The notes under the pieces were generated by a model, which searched no databases, was not told where the DNA came from, and saw only the letters and a program-made list of their open reading frames with translations. A stretch of DNA of 64,000 nt from the NCBI GenBank assembly GCA_030248215.1, contig JASANG010003184.1:62001-126000 (forward strand), read 5' to 3'. Position numbers and translations under genes: made by a program. Shown piece after piece: positions 1 to 10,910 of the stretch; position 1 is the stretch's first letter, and each line of letters begins with the position of its first letter. This DNA comes from Enoplolaimus lenunculus (lineage: Eukaryota; Nematoda; Enoplea; Enoplida; Thoracostomopsidae).

Positions 1-173
1 CAAAAGGCATGTTGTTGAGTGATGCTGAAGTAATTCAGACTTTTTGAATTTATTCAAGAAGTTGGAATTAATTCAGATATCAAACTTGCTTGATATTTCG
101 CAGTCTACGGCGAATGTTACGGCGTTTTTCTCATCTTTAGGTACTAAATGGAAAACGCATCGGCATGAAGTTG

Positions 174-538
174 TGTTCAAATCAAGAAATTTCGTATGCA
201 ATCTTCCTTACGAGTGAACGTTTCTTGAAGGTGAAACTTGCAGCTGCAAGTGTTCAAATCAAGAAATTTCGTATGCAATCTTCCTTACGAGTGAACGTTT
301 CTTGAAGGTGAAACTTGCAGCTGCAAGTTTTTCAAAAATTCATTCGAAGAACTTGCAGTTCTAATTTGTTTATGATGAATATGCGTAAAGAAAATAGCCT
401 TGTAAGTCGAATTAATTCATCATTGGCGGAGCAGATAATATATAGCTTGCACTTGATATTTATAGCAGTAACAAGAAACTCATGCAAGCTGCAGCAGCAA
501 ATTCTGGCAGCAAAACCTTGCACGTGTGAATTGGGCTT
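174..538. mobile_element. MITE, CACGTGCAAG family, with internal 77-bp tandem duplication
   Basis: The right end (about 505-538) reads as CCTTGCACGTGTGAATTGGG followed by CTT, matching the complete copy at 56219-56515. The interior holds CTTGCAGCTGCAAG-type palindromes. Bases 174-250 are repeated without change at 251-327, a recent tandem duplication. The left end is not resolved and may lie nearer the window edge. No transposase is encoded. Confidence 0.55.
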
Positions 539-540
539 AA

Positions 541-1601
541 TACATTGAAATTATTCGTACGGTATAAATAGAATTATATGGACGCACACAGTGTATATGG
601 ACTCGCTGATTTACAGTGGTTTAAATAATTTTCACTGGTTTGATACAAGTTTGGTTCATTGCACAATGCACGTTATAAAATCAGTTTAAACTCAAAGTAC
701 AACATATATTACTACTAGAGTCGTGGCTCTATAGCTTTAGTTCGGCCAAACGCCAATGTAAAACGGAAAGTCTGCCTCCGGCTCTGGATCTGGCAGAAAA
801 TCCACCTCCGATTCGAATCCGGTGGAATTTTTGTCAAAGGTTCTGGCAGTTTCGGTAGTTAAATTTTTCATAATTTAAACTCAAATTTTTGTTTTGGATA
901 GCCATTTGGTGCCTACAATGATGGAAAGAGTATTTGTGTTTGCTTCTATGCGCGTATCTGGAGTGAGTTAAAAGCCACACCAAATTAAAAGTATAAAATC
1001 TCAACTAAAAAGTTTCGTTTTGCATGATCTGTTTTTTTCTGGTCGGAATTACTCAAATTTGACGGGCACCAGCTATTTCCAGGTCACCGGCCGGTCCACT
1101 AAGACACGGCGTCCCTAGATTTGATCCCAATCCCGTAAATGCACAGTAAATATAAGTCAAGTTTGATATTAAAAAACTAAATAATTTGTTTAAATTCAAG
1201 ATTCATGTAATATATGAACCGAGATAAACCTCGGCACCACTGTTCATAAAACACGAGTGGTCCAAATAACCTTAACACGAGAGCCCGTTTTCTCAAATGT
1301 GTGTACCATCTATTGCCAGTTGGCGATAGGTCTTGTAACATTGGAACCAGAGAATGACGAGGTTTGAAATACAGAACATTTGTGGTATTTACTCTACTTC
1401 TGTGCAAATTTTGATATCTGCAATTGGAGCAGTTTGTTAGTTTGAAACCTGTTACTAACTGGTGTAGGTGCTGTATGCATTTGAGAATATTGGCCGCAGT
1501 GTATATAAACTTAGTACTTAATAATAAACAATATTCATGCGGTATAGAGTTGAGCGATAAACAGAGCATCGTTATTTTTAAGACCGATGTTTTTTGCTAA
1601 T
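541..1601. other. No gene seen; degraded repeat remnants
   Basis: AT-rich sequence without a credible exon. Around 770-860 there is a run of CCGG-like, Glu/Arg-codon-like motifs resembling worn copies of the GGTGCAACCGG element family. The 130-codon minus-strand frame at 1177-1569 has no recognisable domain or splice context, and I regard it as chance. Confidence 0.4.
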
Positions 1602-2142
1602 GCGGGGTTCGCGTTATAACTGGGGCAGCCCGGAACACGTTTTGACCATCTTGATTTGCCTTCAACATCAAAGTTTGTGATGTGAAGAGCGGTTTTGCGG
1701 ACAAAATGTGAATGTCAGATGACATTGGCTTACGATTCCCGGATCTCCAGTAATGAAAACTAAGATAATGTAGCTGTAAGTGATTTCGAATACTGAATTA
1801 GCTTCTCTTTTTTTTGTTTCTGGTGGAAATTTTGCCTAAATATATTTGTTCCTAAGTACAAATATTTCAAACTTTAAATTTTGATATCATATGATATTCT
1901 ACAGGACTTTTAGACTAGTTTAGCACAACCTTACAGACATTCTCAAACATGTCATTTGATACTGACAGACAATATATATTTCGAACATCATATGACATTG
2001 CAGTACAAACAGTGACCGTCACATAAGCATACCAGACAAGTCTTTGCATTTAACAGCGGATCCACGTGCAGACAAAATATTGTCTGCTATTGTAATACGG
2101 ATAAAACGTGTGTCAGGTTGCCCAAATTATAACGTGAACCCC
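1602..2142. mobile_element. MITE, GGGGTTCGCGTTATAAC family, copy 1
   Basis: Terminal inverted repeats of roughly 45 bp: the left end starts GCGGGGTTCGCGTTATAACT and the right end is its degenerate reverse complement ending ATTATAACGTGAACCCC. Both ends continue with an ACACGTTTTG-like motif. The interior has several CATATGATATTC-type palindromes. A better-preserved relative lies at 31206-31885. No open frame of note, so it is non-autonomous. The superfamily is not determined because target duplications are not clear. Confidence 0.75.
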
Positions 2143-2195
2143 ACGTTTGCAGCTTCAAGTTGTACGTATCTGCAAAACTTGCATGTGTGAACAGA
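2143..2195. mobile_element. Fragment of CACGTGCAAG-family MITE
   Basis: Directly abuts the right end of the preceding element. It contains GCAGCTTCAAGTTGTACG and then AAAACTTGCATGTGTGAA, which match the interior and right terminus of the 56219-56515 copy. Confidence 0.4.
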
Positions 2196-2547
2196 ACTTT
2201 CAAAATAACGCGACACGCGCAACCGTTTGCTATATATTTTTATGCCCATAAGTTATTTTTTAAATAATTTCAATGATGACGTTAAGGTTTTATGTATTAA
2301 AACTTACTCGAACAGGCTCAAAATAGTTATATGGTACAGTTTCTGTGTTATCATGACTAGCTTCAACCTGAAATATAAAATATTTTGTTTTACAACGGTG
2401 TTGTACCTGTGTTTGGTTATTCGGAAAAGAAACAATTTTATCATTTTCGAAACTGCATGAATTTCATGTTAAAAATAGAGAACACGTTATTTTAATCTTT
2501 ACACTGAGGATTAGGCCTATGTTCAGGAATATGCTTACACTACTGTT

Positions 2548-2723
2548 AGGGTTGCGCTATACTTCACTGTGCCACACGCCGCCGATGCCACCGCACGCTG
2601 CTATGCGTTGCTGTAACAAGACTATAGGCAAAACCTGTTTGGGGGCATGCGGCAATTTTTAATAAAAATTTTTATTATGCAGCCATGCAGCACGGCGGCG
2701 CGCAGTGGGTACAGCGCAACTCT
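2548..2723. mobile_element. GC-rich hairpin MITE, AGGGTTGCGCTATACT family
   Basis: Starts AGGGTTGCGCTATACT and ends with its imperfect inverted repeat GGGTACAGCGCAACTCT. The arms are rich in CGCCGCCG and CACGCTGC motifs that pair with GCAGCACGGCGGCG on the other side, so the whole 176 bp can fold. Base composition stands far above the surrounding AT-rich DNA. Relatives lie at 7228, 43263 and 49671. Confidence 0.75.
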
Positions 2724-2782
2724 CACGCTGTAACTTGACCTGACTTTTGAAACTTGCTCATGGTCTGAAACTACAAAAAATT

Positions 2783-4793
2783 TCACTATACACTCACAGA
2801 AAAAATATGCTTAAAATTAGTAAAACTGTTGCCGAATTAAGTATTGCTTTTGCTTAATATGATGCTTGGCAAAGTTTTACTTAATTTTAAGCAAACGGAA
2901 AATTCCTAGTTTTACATTTACTTAATGCGTCATCCATTTTATCGTGTGCCCGCCGTGTGGAAAATTGACGCAACCATTTCCAAGTACGGTTTTGAAAAAC
3001 GCTTCAAGAAGGAAATTTAATTTGAAAAAATTGATCTAGTGGGAAATTGAGACAATTTACAAACCGTACTAGTAAATTGAAATGATATTTTGAGTGTCGA
3101 TTTCCCAATGGGGAATTTAAATAGGACAGCAGTAGGAAATTGAGACATTTTTAAAACTTAAATAGGAAATTGATAAGCTAAATTTGCTGTCAAAAAGGAA
3201 ATTGAAAAGTCACCAAAACTGCAGTGGGAAATGGGCACCCAAATTTCATTTTCAATTTCCCTCACGGTAGTTGAAAATCAGCAGGGCAGTGGGAAATTGA
3301 AAAAATCATAAAAGCGGAAACACTGCTGTAGGTACATGACCTTTGAACTAATCGGTGCAATAATTCGCTTTCAACTATGACGGCAGGCGTTTTCGACGTC
3401 GGAAGTGAAAGAAAGATTTGGGTGGGATAACCGATCACTCAGACAAGGAATGAGTTTTTTCCATTTTTCCATTTTTTCCGGTCATATTTTTTTTCCGGAA
3501 AAAACAATCCAGGGGCGGTAACCGTAGCCCTAAGTCTAAATCTTAGCCTAAGAAGCACTAAGTATAGGAAAAAGTGGCTGACGTTTAGGGGGCGTGATGT
3601 CTGAAGTAATTGAGCCCAATTCTCGATCATGGTTCTTAGTTCTGTAAACGCCTGTGAAGTCTGTCTGGTATACATTTACGTAGCAGGGTGCAACCGGAGG
3701 TGAAAAATACCGGAGCCGGAGCCGCAGGTGGGGCGAAATTATGTAGTAAAAATGATGGCTAATTAGTTAATTTTAGCCAATATCTGCAATATGTTGTTAA
3801 GTTGTTTGGTTTTATGTTGATTTTTTGAAAAGTGACAGAAGTCAATCGAAACGAACTAAACAGATAATTTTTGCTAAATTATGCAAAACTATTAACACTA
3901 ATAAATCTTCGCTCGTTTCGTCTATATTCTTAATTAGATCGTAGACACGTTCGGACATAGTAAGTTCAACGTGACTATATGCGGTTTCAGTTTACGGGGG
4001 ATACCAATTGTAATCACCAATCCTTGAATCAATATACCGTCGTACTCCATAAAAAGTAACTCCAATGTGCGCAAAAAAATTGCTGTTCCAATTTTAAACC
4101 CAACCTCAGTAAAACTGGTAGCACAAGAAACTTGACCCCAAGCGTCGAATGACCACTAACGTCAAGATATTCAAAATTTCAATCGCACAACTTCAACCTT
4201 GCGACTTGGGTGGCCCATCAAACATCATTCCTAGAAACTCTCATCCTAACCTTCTATTTGAACTTTGAGTTGTAAAATTTCATCCTTTTAGGGGACAATA
4301 TCACAATTGAAATTGTAAACTGTAAATTCAATTTTCGATAAGAGGGACAATATCATTTAATTGCTAAACGTTATGCTTCTCTTTCAATTTCCACTTTGGT
4401 AATTGAAGTGTCAAGGCAAAGCGGAAATTGAATTTGGAAAATGGCGCAATTTCCCATTGCCCTTGTTTAAAAAAGCGCTAGTGGTAAATTGAAGATCAAA
4501 TAATGCTATCAATTAACTACTTGAGTTTGAAAAATCGATAGCTGTGGGAAATTGAAACAGTTTTGAATTTCCATTTCCTTTTTGAAGCGTTTTTCAAAAC
4601 CGTACTTGGAAATGGTTGCGTCAATTTTCCACACGGCGAGCACACATTAAAATGGATGACGCATAATCAGCAAATGATAGCAGTAGTTTTACTTATTTAC
4701 ATTCTTTCAGCAAAAATTACTCAATATTTAGGACACTTAAGTAATATTTGTTAGTGAAATATAACTAAAGTACGTAGTGTTTTTGCAGTGAAC
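2783..4793. mobile_element. Large fold-back element with GGAAATTGA-type repeats
   Basis: About 95 bp at 2925-3017 (core GCCGTGTGGAAAATTGACGC) reappears in reverse complement at 4565-4662 with only a few differences. Weaker similarity continues outward to a TTCACT-like terminus on each side. The arms and interior are built from degenerate GGAAATTGA units and their complement TCAATTTCC. Part of the centre (3360-4250) looks unrelated, including a CAGGGTGCAACCGG transposon end at 3684. No coding capacity seen. Confidence 0.65.
3684..3745 (+). mobile_element. Left end of a hAT-like CAGGGTGCAACCGG MITE
   Basis: CAGGGTGCAACCGGAGG followed by CCGGAGCCGGAGCCG matches the terminus of the complete element at 10502-10886. 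The other end is not identifiable here. It lies inside the 2.8-4.8 kb fold-back element. Confidence 0.45.
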
Positions 4794-4799
4794 CTTTAC

Positions 4800-6362
4800 T
4801 ACTCCAGCGTCTACAACGGAAGTTTGCAGAGTGTAAATCAACGTAACCATAGCAACCGACACAGATATTCGAATAAAATTCATTGCAATAAAAAACGCTA
4901 ATCGTATTCAAATCAAACTAACTAAAGAAATATGAATACTATTATTCAATATTTGAAGTATTTATTGAAGAATTATTACCAAATCGCTGTTAAAATTTAA
5001 ATTTAGTCTCAATTCTTGGTTGATTTTCGGATTCGCTTTTAAGTTACACGGTGTTTTCCGATGTTTTCTATAGGTACGTTTTCGGTTTTATAGCAAAAAC
5101 TATTACATCTTAATACGTTAAAGGTAAACTTGGTGAAATTTTTGTGACAAATTTAGACTTTGAAACCGGGTATACAAGCAGAGTTTGTAACGATTTGCCT
5201 TTTCACAGCAATAAAAACTGTTTTCTATGACATACGATAGGTGTAAATTAGAGTCCATAAAACGATGCCAAATCATATAAATGGCCTAAACTGCTGAAAT
5301 ATATAACAGACGCTCATGCAACCACATAAACTTATTATATCCAGAAAAAGGATTAACGGGCGTGCATGGTGATCAAAAAAATGTTTCGGAGCAAGTCTCA
5401 GTTCAGTCCAAAATAAATACCTACAAAAAAGAAGGGTGGTGGGTCCAACTGCCGTGAATTAAATTCAAATATATATATAAACTAAAAACAGCTATGTTCC
5501 AAATTGAATAAATGAGATATTTTGCTAAAATATTAAAGGGATATGCACTTTCCGGCTAAATACCATAGTATTCCAAGTATTTAATTTAATGAAACCGTAT
5601 CATAGTGCTTGTAACAATCAAAATTATGTAAGATTGCGTACGTATTTGAAAAACTTATTGAAAAAGCATGAAATTCTAGCAACTGTGGCAAAAACACGAA
5701 AGTTTTTTGCTAAAATTATTACGATGAATTTTAAAGTTAAATATTAAAATTTTAGGCTTCTCTAATACTATTAAGTTGATAGTCACAAAAACGGATCACC
5801 GTATCCAGCCCATCACAAAAGAAAAAAAATTGAAAAACTTTAGATGTTCTTGGCTAAAACGTTTCCACAAGCGACAAATGGAACACATTTTTAGGATTTA
5901 CTCTGTCGCATCTGTCGCAATCAAACAAAATATTGCATTTTGCCAAATACAGAATATTTCTTGGTATGTATTGAGAAGCTGAGTCCAAAACGCGATTTGG
6001 TACTAATATGAATTAAACGCTGATTTGGTGAAAGATCACGACATCTTACTAGTGAAAATTTCAAACTCCGCCAGCTTTCGAAATTTAATTTTATTTGATT
6101 TCAACAAAAGAAAAGTAGCTATTGACTTCGTCCCACACGATCGGAAGCACTAAAAATATTTCTAAATTCGGTCTTTACTGTACTACGAGATTGAGGATAT
6201 ATGCAGCTGTTATTATAGCAATACTAAAGCGCTATTCAGGATGCCAAACAAAGCCGATTCTGCCATTTATTCCAGAATTGAGCCAAAATCATTACTAGAA
6301 GTTCTATTGAACCCATACAATTTTACATGGCGAGTTTCATGACCCATAAATGTGTACACGTA
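4800..6362. other. No gene seen
   Basis: AT-rich, without a supported exon, RNA gene or clear repeat boundary. The 68-codon frame at 5776-5982 lacks splice context and domain features. The left end of the next transposon (TACTATAGCAACCCGAATA) follows. Confidence 0.4.
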
Positions 6363-6804
6363 CTATAGCAACCCGAATATAAGGGGGGACTGATATTTAT
6401 TTGGCCTCTCCAGAGGGTACTCCCCTGTTATTCGGTTATGGACTGGTAATTATTTTTAATACTCCCTTCGTTACTGATATATATCCGTTATTGCAACCAT
6501 CCGTTGAATTAAAGGTTTTATTTGTCGTATCTCAATAGCTTGAGCGATCACGCATGATGCAAGGTTATACTTATATGAATACACTTGCAAAACTTAAGTA
6601 CGCTTTCAAGTTTCAAACTCAACTTTGTTTAGCCCTGGAGTCATTTATGCACTACAATCAGGAATAACTCACATTTATGGATTCTAATTAGGGTTTAGGG
6701 ACTCTATCCGCACATGGCCTCTTATTAGGGATACGAACTCCTATTATTTGGGGCTCAAAATGGGTCCCCCTCTTATTACCCCGCTCTTATTCGGGTCAGT
6801 ACAG
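6363..6804. mobile_element. TA-flanked MITE, CCCGAATAAGAGGGG family, copy 1
   Basis: Ends CTATAGCAACCCGAATATAA and TTATTCGGGTCAGTACAG are inverted repeats, and a TA dinucleotide flanks each side. Internal landmarks such as GCCTCTCCAGAGGGTAC and GATATATATCCG are shared with copies at 13037, 26531, 33385 and 55255. A TA target and this layout suit Tc1/mariner-type elements, by inference only. No transposase frame. Confidence 0.8.
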
Positions 6805-7227
6805 TACGTCACTGCAGTATACTGGTTTAGTGAACTATGCGCCTATATTGTACAGAAAATTTTAATCGCCAGTCATATCCGCAATTTATTCGCATAAAAA
6901 TTAAGAAGCGTAGAATAAACTACAAAACAGCCAATGACCGGAGAAAATTTCTGATTCAATTCAAATTACACCTGCATTCATAATCGAAACAGGAATCCAA
7001 CTGGTTTGAGTCGCAATTCTAACCGAACCGGAATTAATTAAGTTTGCAACCGGAATCCCGTTGCAAATTGTTAGTTTTTTATCTGGTGCCTGATTTGTGT
7101 TAACGCTACTGCATAATCTGATTGTCTTTTAGACACGTTTGTGATTTATAGCGAAGGCTGACAAGATTTTAAATATTATCTATAACATTTTTCCAGCAGT
7201 GATACGGCAAAAATGCTTCTGGGTTAA

Positions 7228-7364
7228 TGTGGCGCTATACTTTTGAATTACTTCCCGTGCAGTCCGTCACTGTACGGCGCCATCTGCCAGTCTGGCGCCG
7301 TCCGTCACCGTGCGGTAACAGTAACGTACCGCACCGGACGGCACCGTGCCAGTACAGCGCCACA
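7228..7364. mobile_element. GC-rich hairpin MITE (GGCGCTATACT ends)
   Basis: TGTGGCGCTATACT at the left and AGTACAGCGCCACA at the right are inverted repeats. The interior alternates GTCCGTCAC, GGCGCC and CCGGACGGCAC motifs that can pair with each other. The frame reading across it on both strands is a by-product of its G+C content, not a gene. Confidence 0.75.
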
Positions 7365-7462
7365 GGTGGATGGCACCCGAACACAGGTACTATAACGTTA
7401 TCAGTGCTGGCGGAATCGCCTCCCAAACTCACCAATTGGGGCTGGCCCCGACCATTAGGATA

Positions 7463-7593
7463 CCCCATCTTGGCAAAGCGAAAATATTTTCGTGGACCAC
7501 GAAGGAAGCGTCCCCCTAAAATGCAAAATAGAATCCGACCCGTCTTGGGGGGGCCATCTTAGCAAACTACAAATTTTTTCGAGTACCGCAAAG
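7463..7593 (+). repeat. Two diverged direct repeats about 88 bp apart
   Basis: CCATCTTGGCAAAGCGAAAA at 7466 and CCATCTTAGCAAACTACAAA at 7554 start two similar stretches, each followed by an ATTTTTCG/ATATTTTCG motif. They look like two units of an old tandem repeat. Confidence 0.4.
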
Positions 7594-8028
7594 TTCAATA
7601 CACCTGCGAAACATTTTAATGGTGGCCTCTCAGATATGTTGAAGGGGGCAACTGTCGTAACGCCGGCCATGAACGTTATATAAGTTATTTTTTGACAGAT
7701 TACAATAAATATAACATCATGTTGTTGCGTTTGATAACACACTTCATGCTACAGTATAAAAAATAGCAGCATCTCGTTGCATTCGTAGCAGTGTTTTATC
7801 TTTCCACATTAGGGTTCTTTTCTACAGTATTAGCGCAATATCCAAGTCTTTAACCCTGCCCTTCATCACTCGTAGTCAGTGCAAACCGCTCCTATTTTGT
7901 GTTACACTTAATAAATTGCTCTTTCTATTGTAGCTGCTGAATATGACCTTCGCCAGCAGCGTCATCTTAAAGAAACTTAACAGCAGACCTGTCGCCAGCT
8001 CACCGTGCTAGGGTTGCTAAAAATGTTA

Positions 8029-8155
8029 AGGAGTAGGGGCATATGAGGAGTTTGATGACTTACAACCAAGGTTGAAAACTTTCTATGGAGTGGACAAAAT
8101 TCTGACGGGGCTGAGCCCCCCTGACCCCGCACTCTGGCTACGGGCCTGCTTAACT
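8029..8155 (-). mobile_element. Fragment of GGCCCGTAGC-family MITE
   Basis: Ends at CTGGCTACGGGCC, the diagnostic terminus of this family. The stretch GATGACTTACAACCAAGGTT and the Pro/Cys-like C-rich core are shared with fragments at 14830, 35720, 45370, 51162 and 52490. The opposite end is worn. Confidence 0.5.
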
Positions 8156-9039
8156 TTCGCAGTGGGGTTAGATGCTCAAGTGTGTACGATATGGCAGTAG
8201 CACGCAGCTCTTTTGACCAGACAAACGCGGACCTAATAATATTTTGATCCATTTTGCAGTAAACATTGTTGAAACAATTAATATTTACTGCGACTTTAGT
8301 AATTGAGAAATTTATCAAGTTGAACTCACCTCAAAATGAGGGCAGAAATGCGTTCACAATCTACAACGTCTTATGTGTCTTTTATCTCATGTTATAACCC
8401 TTACAGACGAGCAACCAAGTGCTATTTTAGTGCATTCTTGCTTACGATGCCTGTTGGGGGTTAGGCTTTCGTGGCGCCATCCCTTAAATCCGCTGGTGCG
8501 TTGGCTAAAATAATATTTTTCCACGTGAAACACTCGTGTTTTGACTATTGTGTGTTTTTATTTTGCTGTTGTGCTTGCTTCAAACAGTGTATTGCTGTAT
8601 TTTTGTGCGCAAGTGTTTATTTTGTTGTTGTTTTTTTGTTGTTTTTGTGTTTTTTAGAAGTTGAATGTTTACTAGTGTTTTTATCGACGTTTGTGTGGCG
8701 TGTATTAAATGGTTTTCACTGCGCTATTTTTGGTCGTTTATTGAACAGCGCCGCATTGGCGTGCCCTGGTATTTCTCTTGGAAAGAAAAACACCCAACTG
8801 GCAGGCGCGCGCAGTGGCAGACCGAGAAATTTATGACGAAGGTCTGGTAAACAGATTTGATGAAAATTCGGCATAAAAAAGGTAGAAGGTACCACTAGGG
8901 ATCTTAGCTATAGAAGAAGATGAAATCGCAGCCCCGAATGTGCCGCAATGTTTTTGAAATATAGAGATAGAATTTTACAAAAACGCAAAAAAATTGTGCT
9001 AATCATGAAACGGTAAAGGCTTAGGCTCTGGCATTGGAA

Positions 9040-9180
9040 TTTGCTACGACTTATTTGGGCTGGGAGCCCGGCCGCATCCCGCTTCGACATGCGTGCCCAA
9101 AATGTGGACGTGGGCACGGCCCGGACCAGCCGGGCCTTGGCCCGGGCCTGTTCAACCCTGAGTGGTACCTGGTACCTTAA
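9040..9180. repeat. GC-rich patch with GGCCCGG-type units
   Basis: An isolated G+C-rich segment (GGCACGGCCCGGACCAGC, then GGGCCTTGGCCCGGGCCTG) in AT-rich surroundings. The units are self-complementary, as expected for a MITE end or hairpin, but I could not delimit inverted termini. Confidence 0.35.
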
Positions 9181-9274
9181 CACGATTGTTGCTATTCGCT
9201 AAATCAATCCCTTTTAAACATGTTGGCTCCAACTGGTAACTGAGCATACGTTGATTCAGGAGTTGCTCAGATGT

Positions 9275-9445
9275 AATGGCTGATCCATGGGGGGCATCCC
9301 GGCCGTGGCCCCCCAACACCATCTCAACAAAAATTATATAGCAATTTTGTGACAATAGTTCGTGGTTTGTGTATGGGTCAAAAGTAAGTTTATTACCTGT
9401 GAAATTTTGCCCCCCCCCATTTTGAGATCATGGATCCGCCACTGT
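9275..9445. mobile_element. hAT-like MITE (GGATCC end family) with perfect 8-bp duplication
   Basis: The element is flanked by identical 8-bp copies of TCAGATGT (9267-9274 and 9446-9453), the duplication length typical of hAT transposons. The right terminus CATGGATCCGCCACTG belongs to the CAGCGGCGGATCC family; the left, GGCTGATCCATGGG, is its worn inverted partner. 171 bp, no coding capacity. Confidence 0.8.
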
Positions 9446-9533
9446 TCAGATGTCCGTAGCAACAGACGGCATTATGAACCTTTTGATTTAATACAGTCAG
9501 ACAACACAGGCAAAACCCACACACAAAAAAACC

Positions 9534-9535
<2 letters not shown>

Positions 9536-9576
<41 letters not shown>
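9536..9576 (+). repeat. Poly-A run of about 41 bases
   Basis: An uninterrupted A tract preceded by AAAACCCACACACAAA. It could be the tail of a retroposed sequence, but no recognisable retroposon body precedes it and no flanking duplication is evident. Homopolymer length may be affected by assembly. Confidence 0.7.
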
Positions 9577-9582
<6 letters not shown>

Positions 9583-9705
9583 ACCTGACCATACAGTACA
9601 GCTGGCTCTGTACCCAGCTGAACAAACCTCATTTTTGACGCTTAAAAGGTATCAGCGAAACAGTCCTAAATTTGCTGGACCTGACCAAGAGCGCATGATA
9701 TTTGT

Positions 9706-9903
9706 AACAAGAGTGCGCCTTGTTGAGTGGGGGGTTGATTTCTCCTTCAGTATGTATACAACTGAAGAAGCTTAGCAGTTTGGAAAACGGAATGGTTTTG
9801 AAGCGTGTAAAGTACCATAAAGTTTTGGAGGCAGGCCAAAATCGGAACGTGCGCTGGATACATTTATTTCGTTCACAGGATGTACAAAGTTGCATACTGT
9901 TGT
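9706..9903. mobile_element. Worn copy of the AACAAGAGTGTGCAACTGGG MITE family
   Basis: AACAAGAGTGCGCC at the left and TACAAAGTTGCATACTGTTG at the right correspond to the two termini of the complete copy at 62661-63013. The interior is much altered. It directly precedes the TTAGGC-bearing element at 9926. Confidence 0.5.
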
Positions 9904-9925
9904 TATATAAATCATCCACTGTTGA

Positions 9926-10241
9926 GCCCATGTATAGAACAGGGCCGGATCGTTTTCCGGAGGGGCTATAATAGAGTCGGTTTAAGCTTTAGACTAATTT
10001 TTTTGTGTAGGCTTAGGCTCAGGCTCATGCATACGCTTAGGCTTAGGCTTAGGAATACGCTCATCCATACACTTAGGCTTAGGCTTAGGAATACGCTCAT
10101 CCATACGTATAGGCTTAGGCTTAGGAATACGCTCATCCATACACTTAGGCTTAGGCTTAGGAATACGCTCATCCATACGTATAGGCTTAGGCTTAGGAAT
10201 ATGCTTATACTACTGGTCCGGCCCTGTTCTATACATGGGCT
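9926..10241. mobile_element. hAT-like MITE carrying TTAGGC telomere-like repeats, best copy
   Basis: A perfect 24-bp terminal inverted repeat (begins AGCCCATGTATAGAACAGGG) bounds 316 bp, with identical 8-bp flanks CACTGTTG at 9918-9925 and 10242-10249. The 8-bp duplication points to hAT transposition. The interior is a minisatellite of about four 36-bp units, each with three TTAGGC-type units plus a spacer AATACGCTCATCCATAC, then AATATGCTTATACTACTG before the right end. TTAGGC is the canonical nematode telomere repeat. The minus-strand frame reading IPKPKPK repeats is just this repeat translated. Confidence 0.92.
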
Positions 10242-10493
10242 CACTGTTGGCCTGACTAAAGTGTATCTGACATTCGCTGTCTAGTGGTTCTAGTTGCTTC
10301 TAATTTATTCAATAGTTTTAGCTCTTGGTAGGTATTTTCCTTTAGATTCTATTCCGTTTGAAATCGGTATTATAGTTGAAATGATCAAAATTCTGCAGCT
10401 GATAATAAACGTTTCAGCCTAGTACATTGTAGCCGTTCTGTGTTTTTACAACTGGGTAAGGTTACCAAGCGAATAGTTTGGTGCTCGATAGTG

Positions 10494-10894
10494 CCCCCAA
10501 CCAGGGTGCAACCGGAATTCCGGTTCCGGCATTTTTTCACCTTCCGGTTCCGGTAAATTTTTACCGGATTTAAAAATTCCGGTGTTATAATTTGGCCGTT
10601 TTCTTAACTTTGCTAATTTTTAAGAATCTCTTTTGAAAGCCACTTGTACTCCGAATATAATCCATTGATGGTGGATTTCACTTCAGTCCACGACGAAAAT
10701 CTAAAATACAACAAATAAAATAAATACCTATGTTCGACTAAGGTTATTTCACAAATAATAGAGCAAAAAATACGATTAAAATGAAATTTTTGGTGAAATG
10801 CATTTTTCACTTTCCGGTTCCGGTTCCGGTAAAATTTTCAAATTCCGGTTCCGCTTCCGGTAAATTGCAATTCCGGTTGCACCCTGCCCCCAAC
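10494..10894. mobile_element. hAT-like MITE (CAGGGTGCAACCGG) with 8-bp duplication, just upstream of a gene
   Basis: The element proper is 10502-10886: termini CAGGGTGCAACCGGAATTCC and its reverse complement, flanked by identical CCCCCAAC duplications (10494-10501, 10887-10894). The subterminal regions are runs of TTCCGG and CCGGTAAA. The right edge lies 16 nt before a candidate exon and 24 nt before the ATG of the 59-aa gene, so the insertion sits in its 5' flank, outron or an upstream intron. Confidence 0.92.
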
Positions 10895-10910
10895 AGCAGA
10901 TAATGGCGAC

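Noticed and set aside
2783-4793. Polinton/Maverick or retroelement, because of long terminal repeats
   Set aside because: The repeats are inverted and only about 100-200 bp, and there is no capsid, integrase, polymerase or reverse-transcriptase-like coding sequence. I found no convincing viral fossil anywhere in the window.
7227-7742. Overlapping 77-111-codon frames on both strands
   Set aside because: Caused by a G+C-rich hairpin MITE with few stop codons; composition is not protein-like.
9362-9775. 137-codon frame containing a long Lys run
   Set aside because: It is the translation of a 41-base poly-A tract between transposon fragments; there is no splice context or conserved domain.
9994-10284. 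Repetitive frames such as DERIPKPKPK and LRLRLRNTLIHT on the two strands
   Set aside because: They are the TTAGGC minisatellite of the MITE at 9926-10241 read in different frames, not a repeat protein or peptide precursor.
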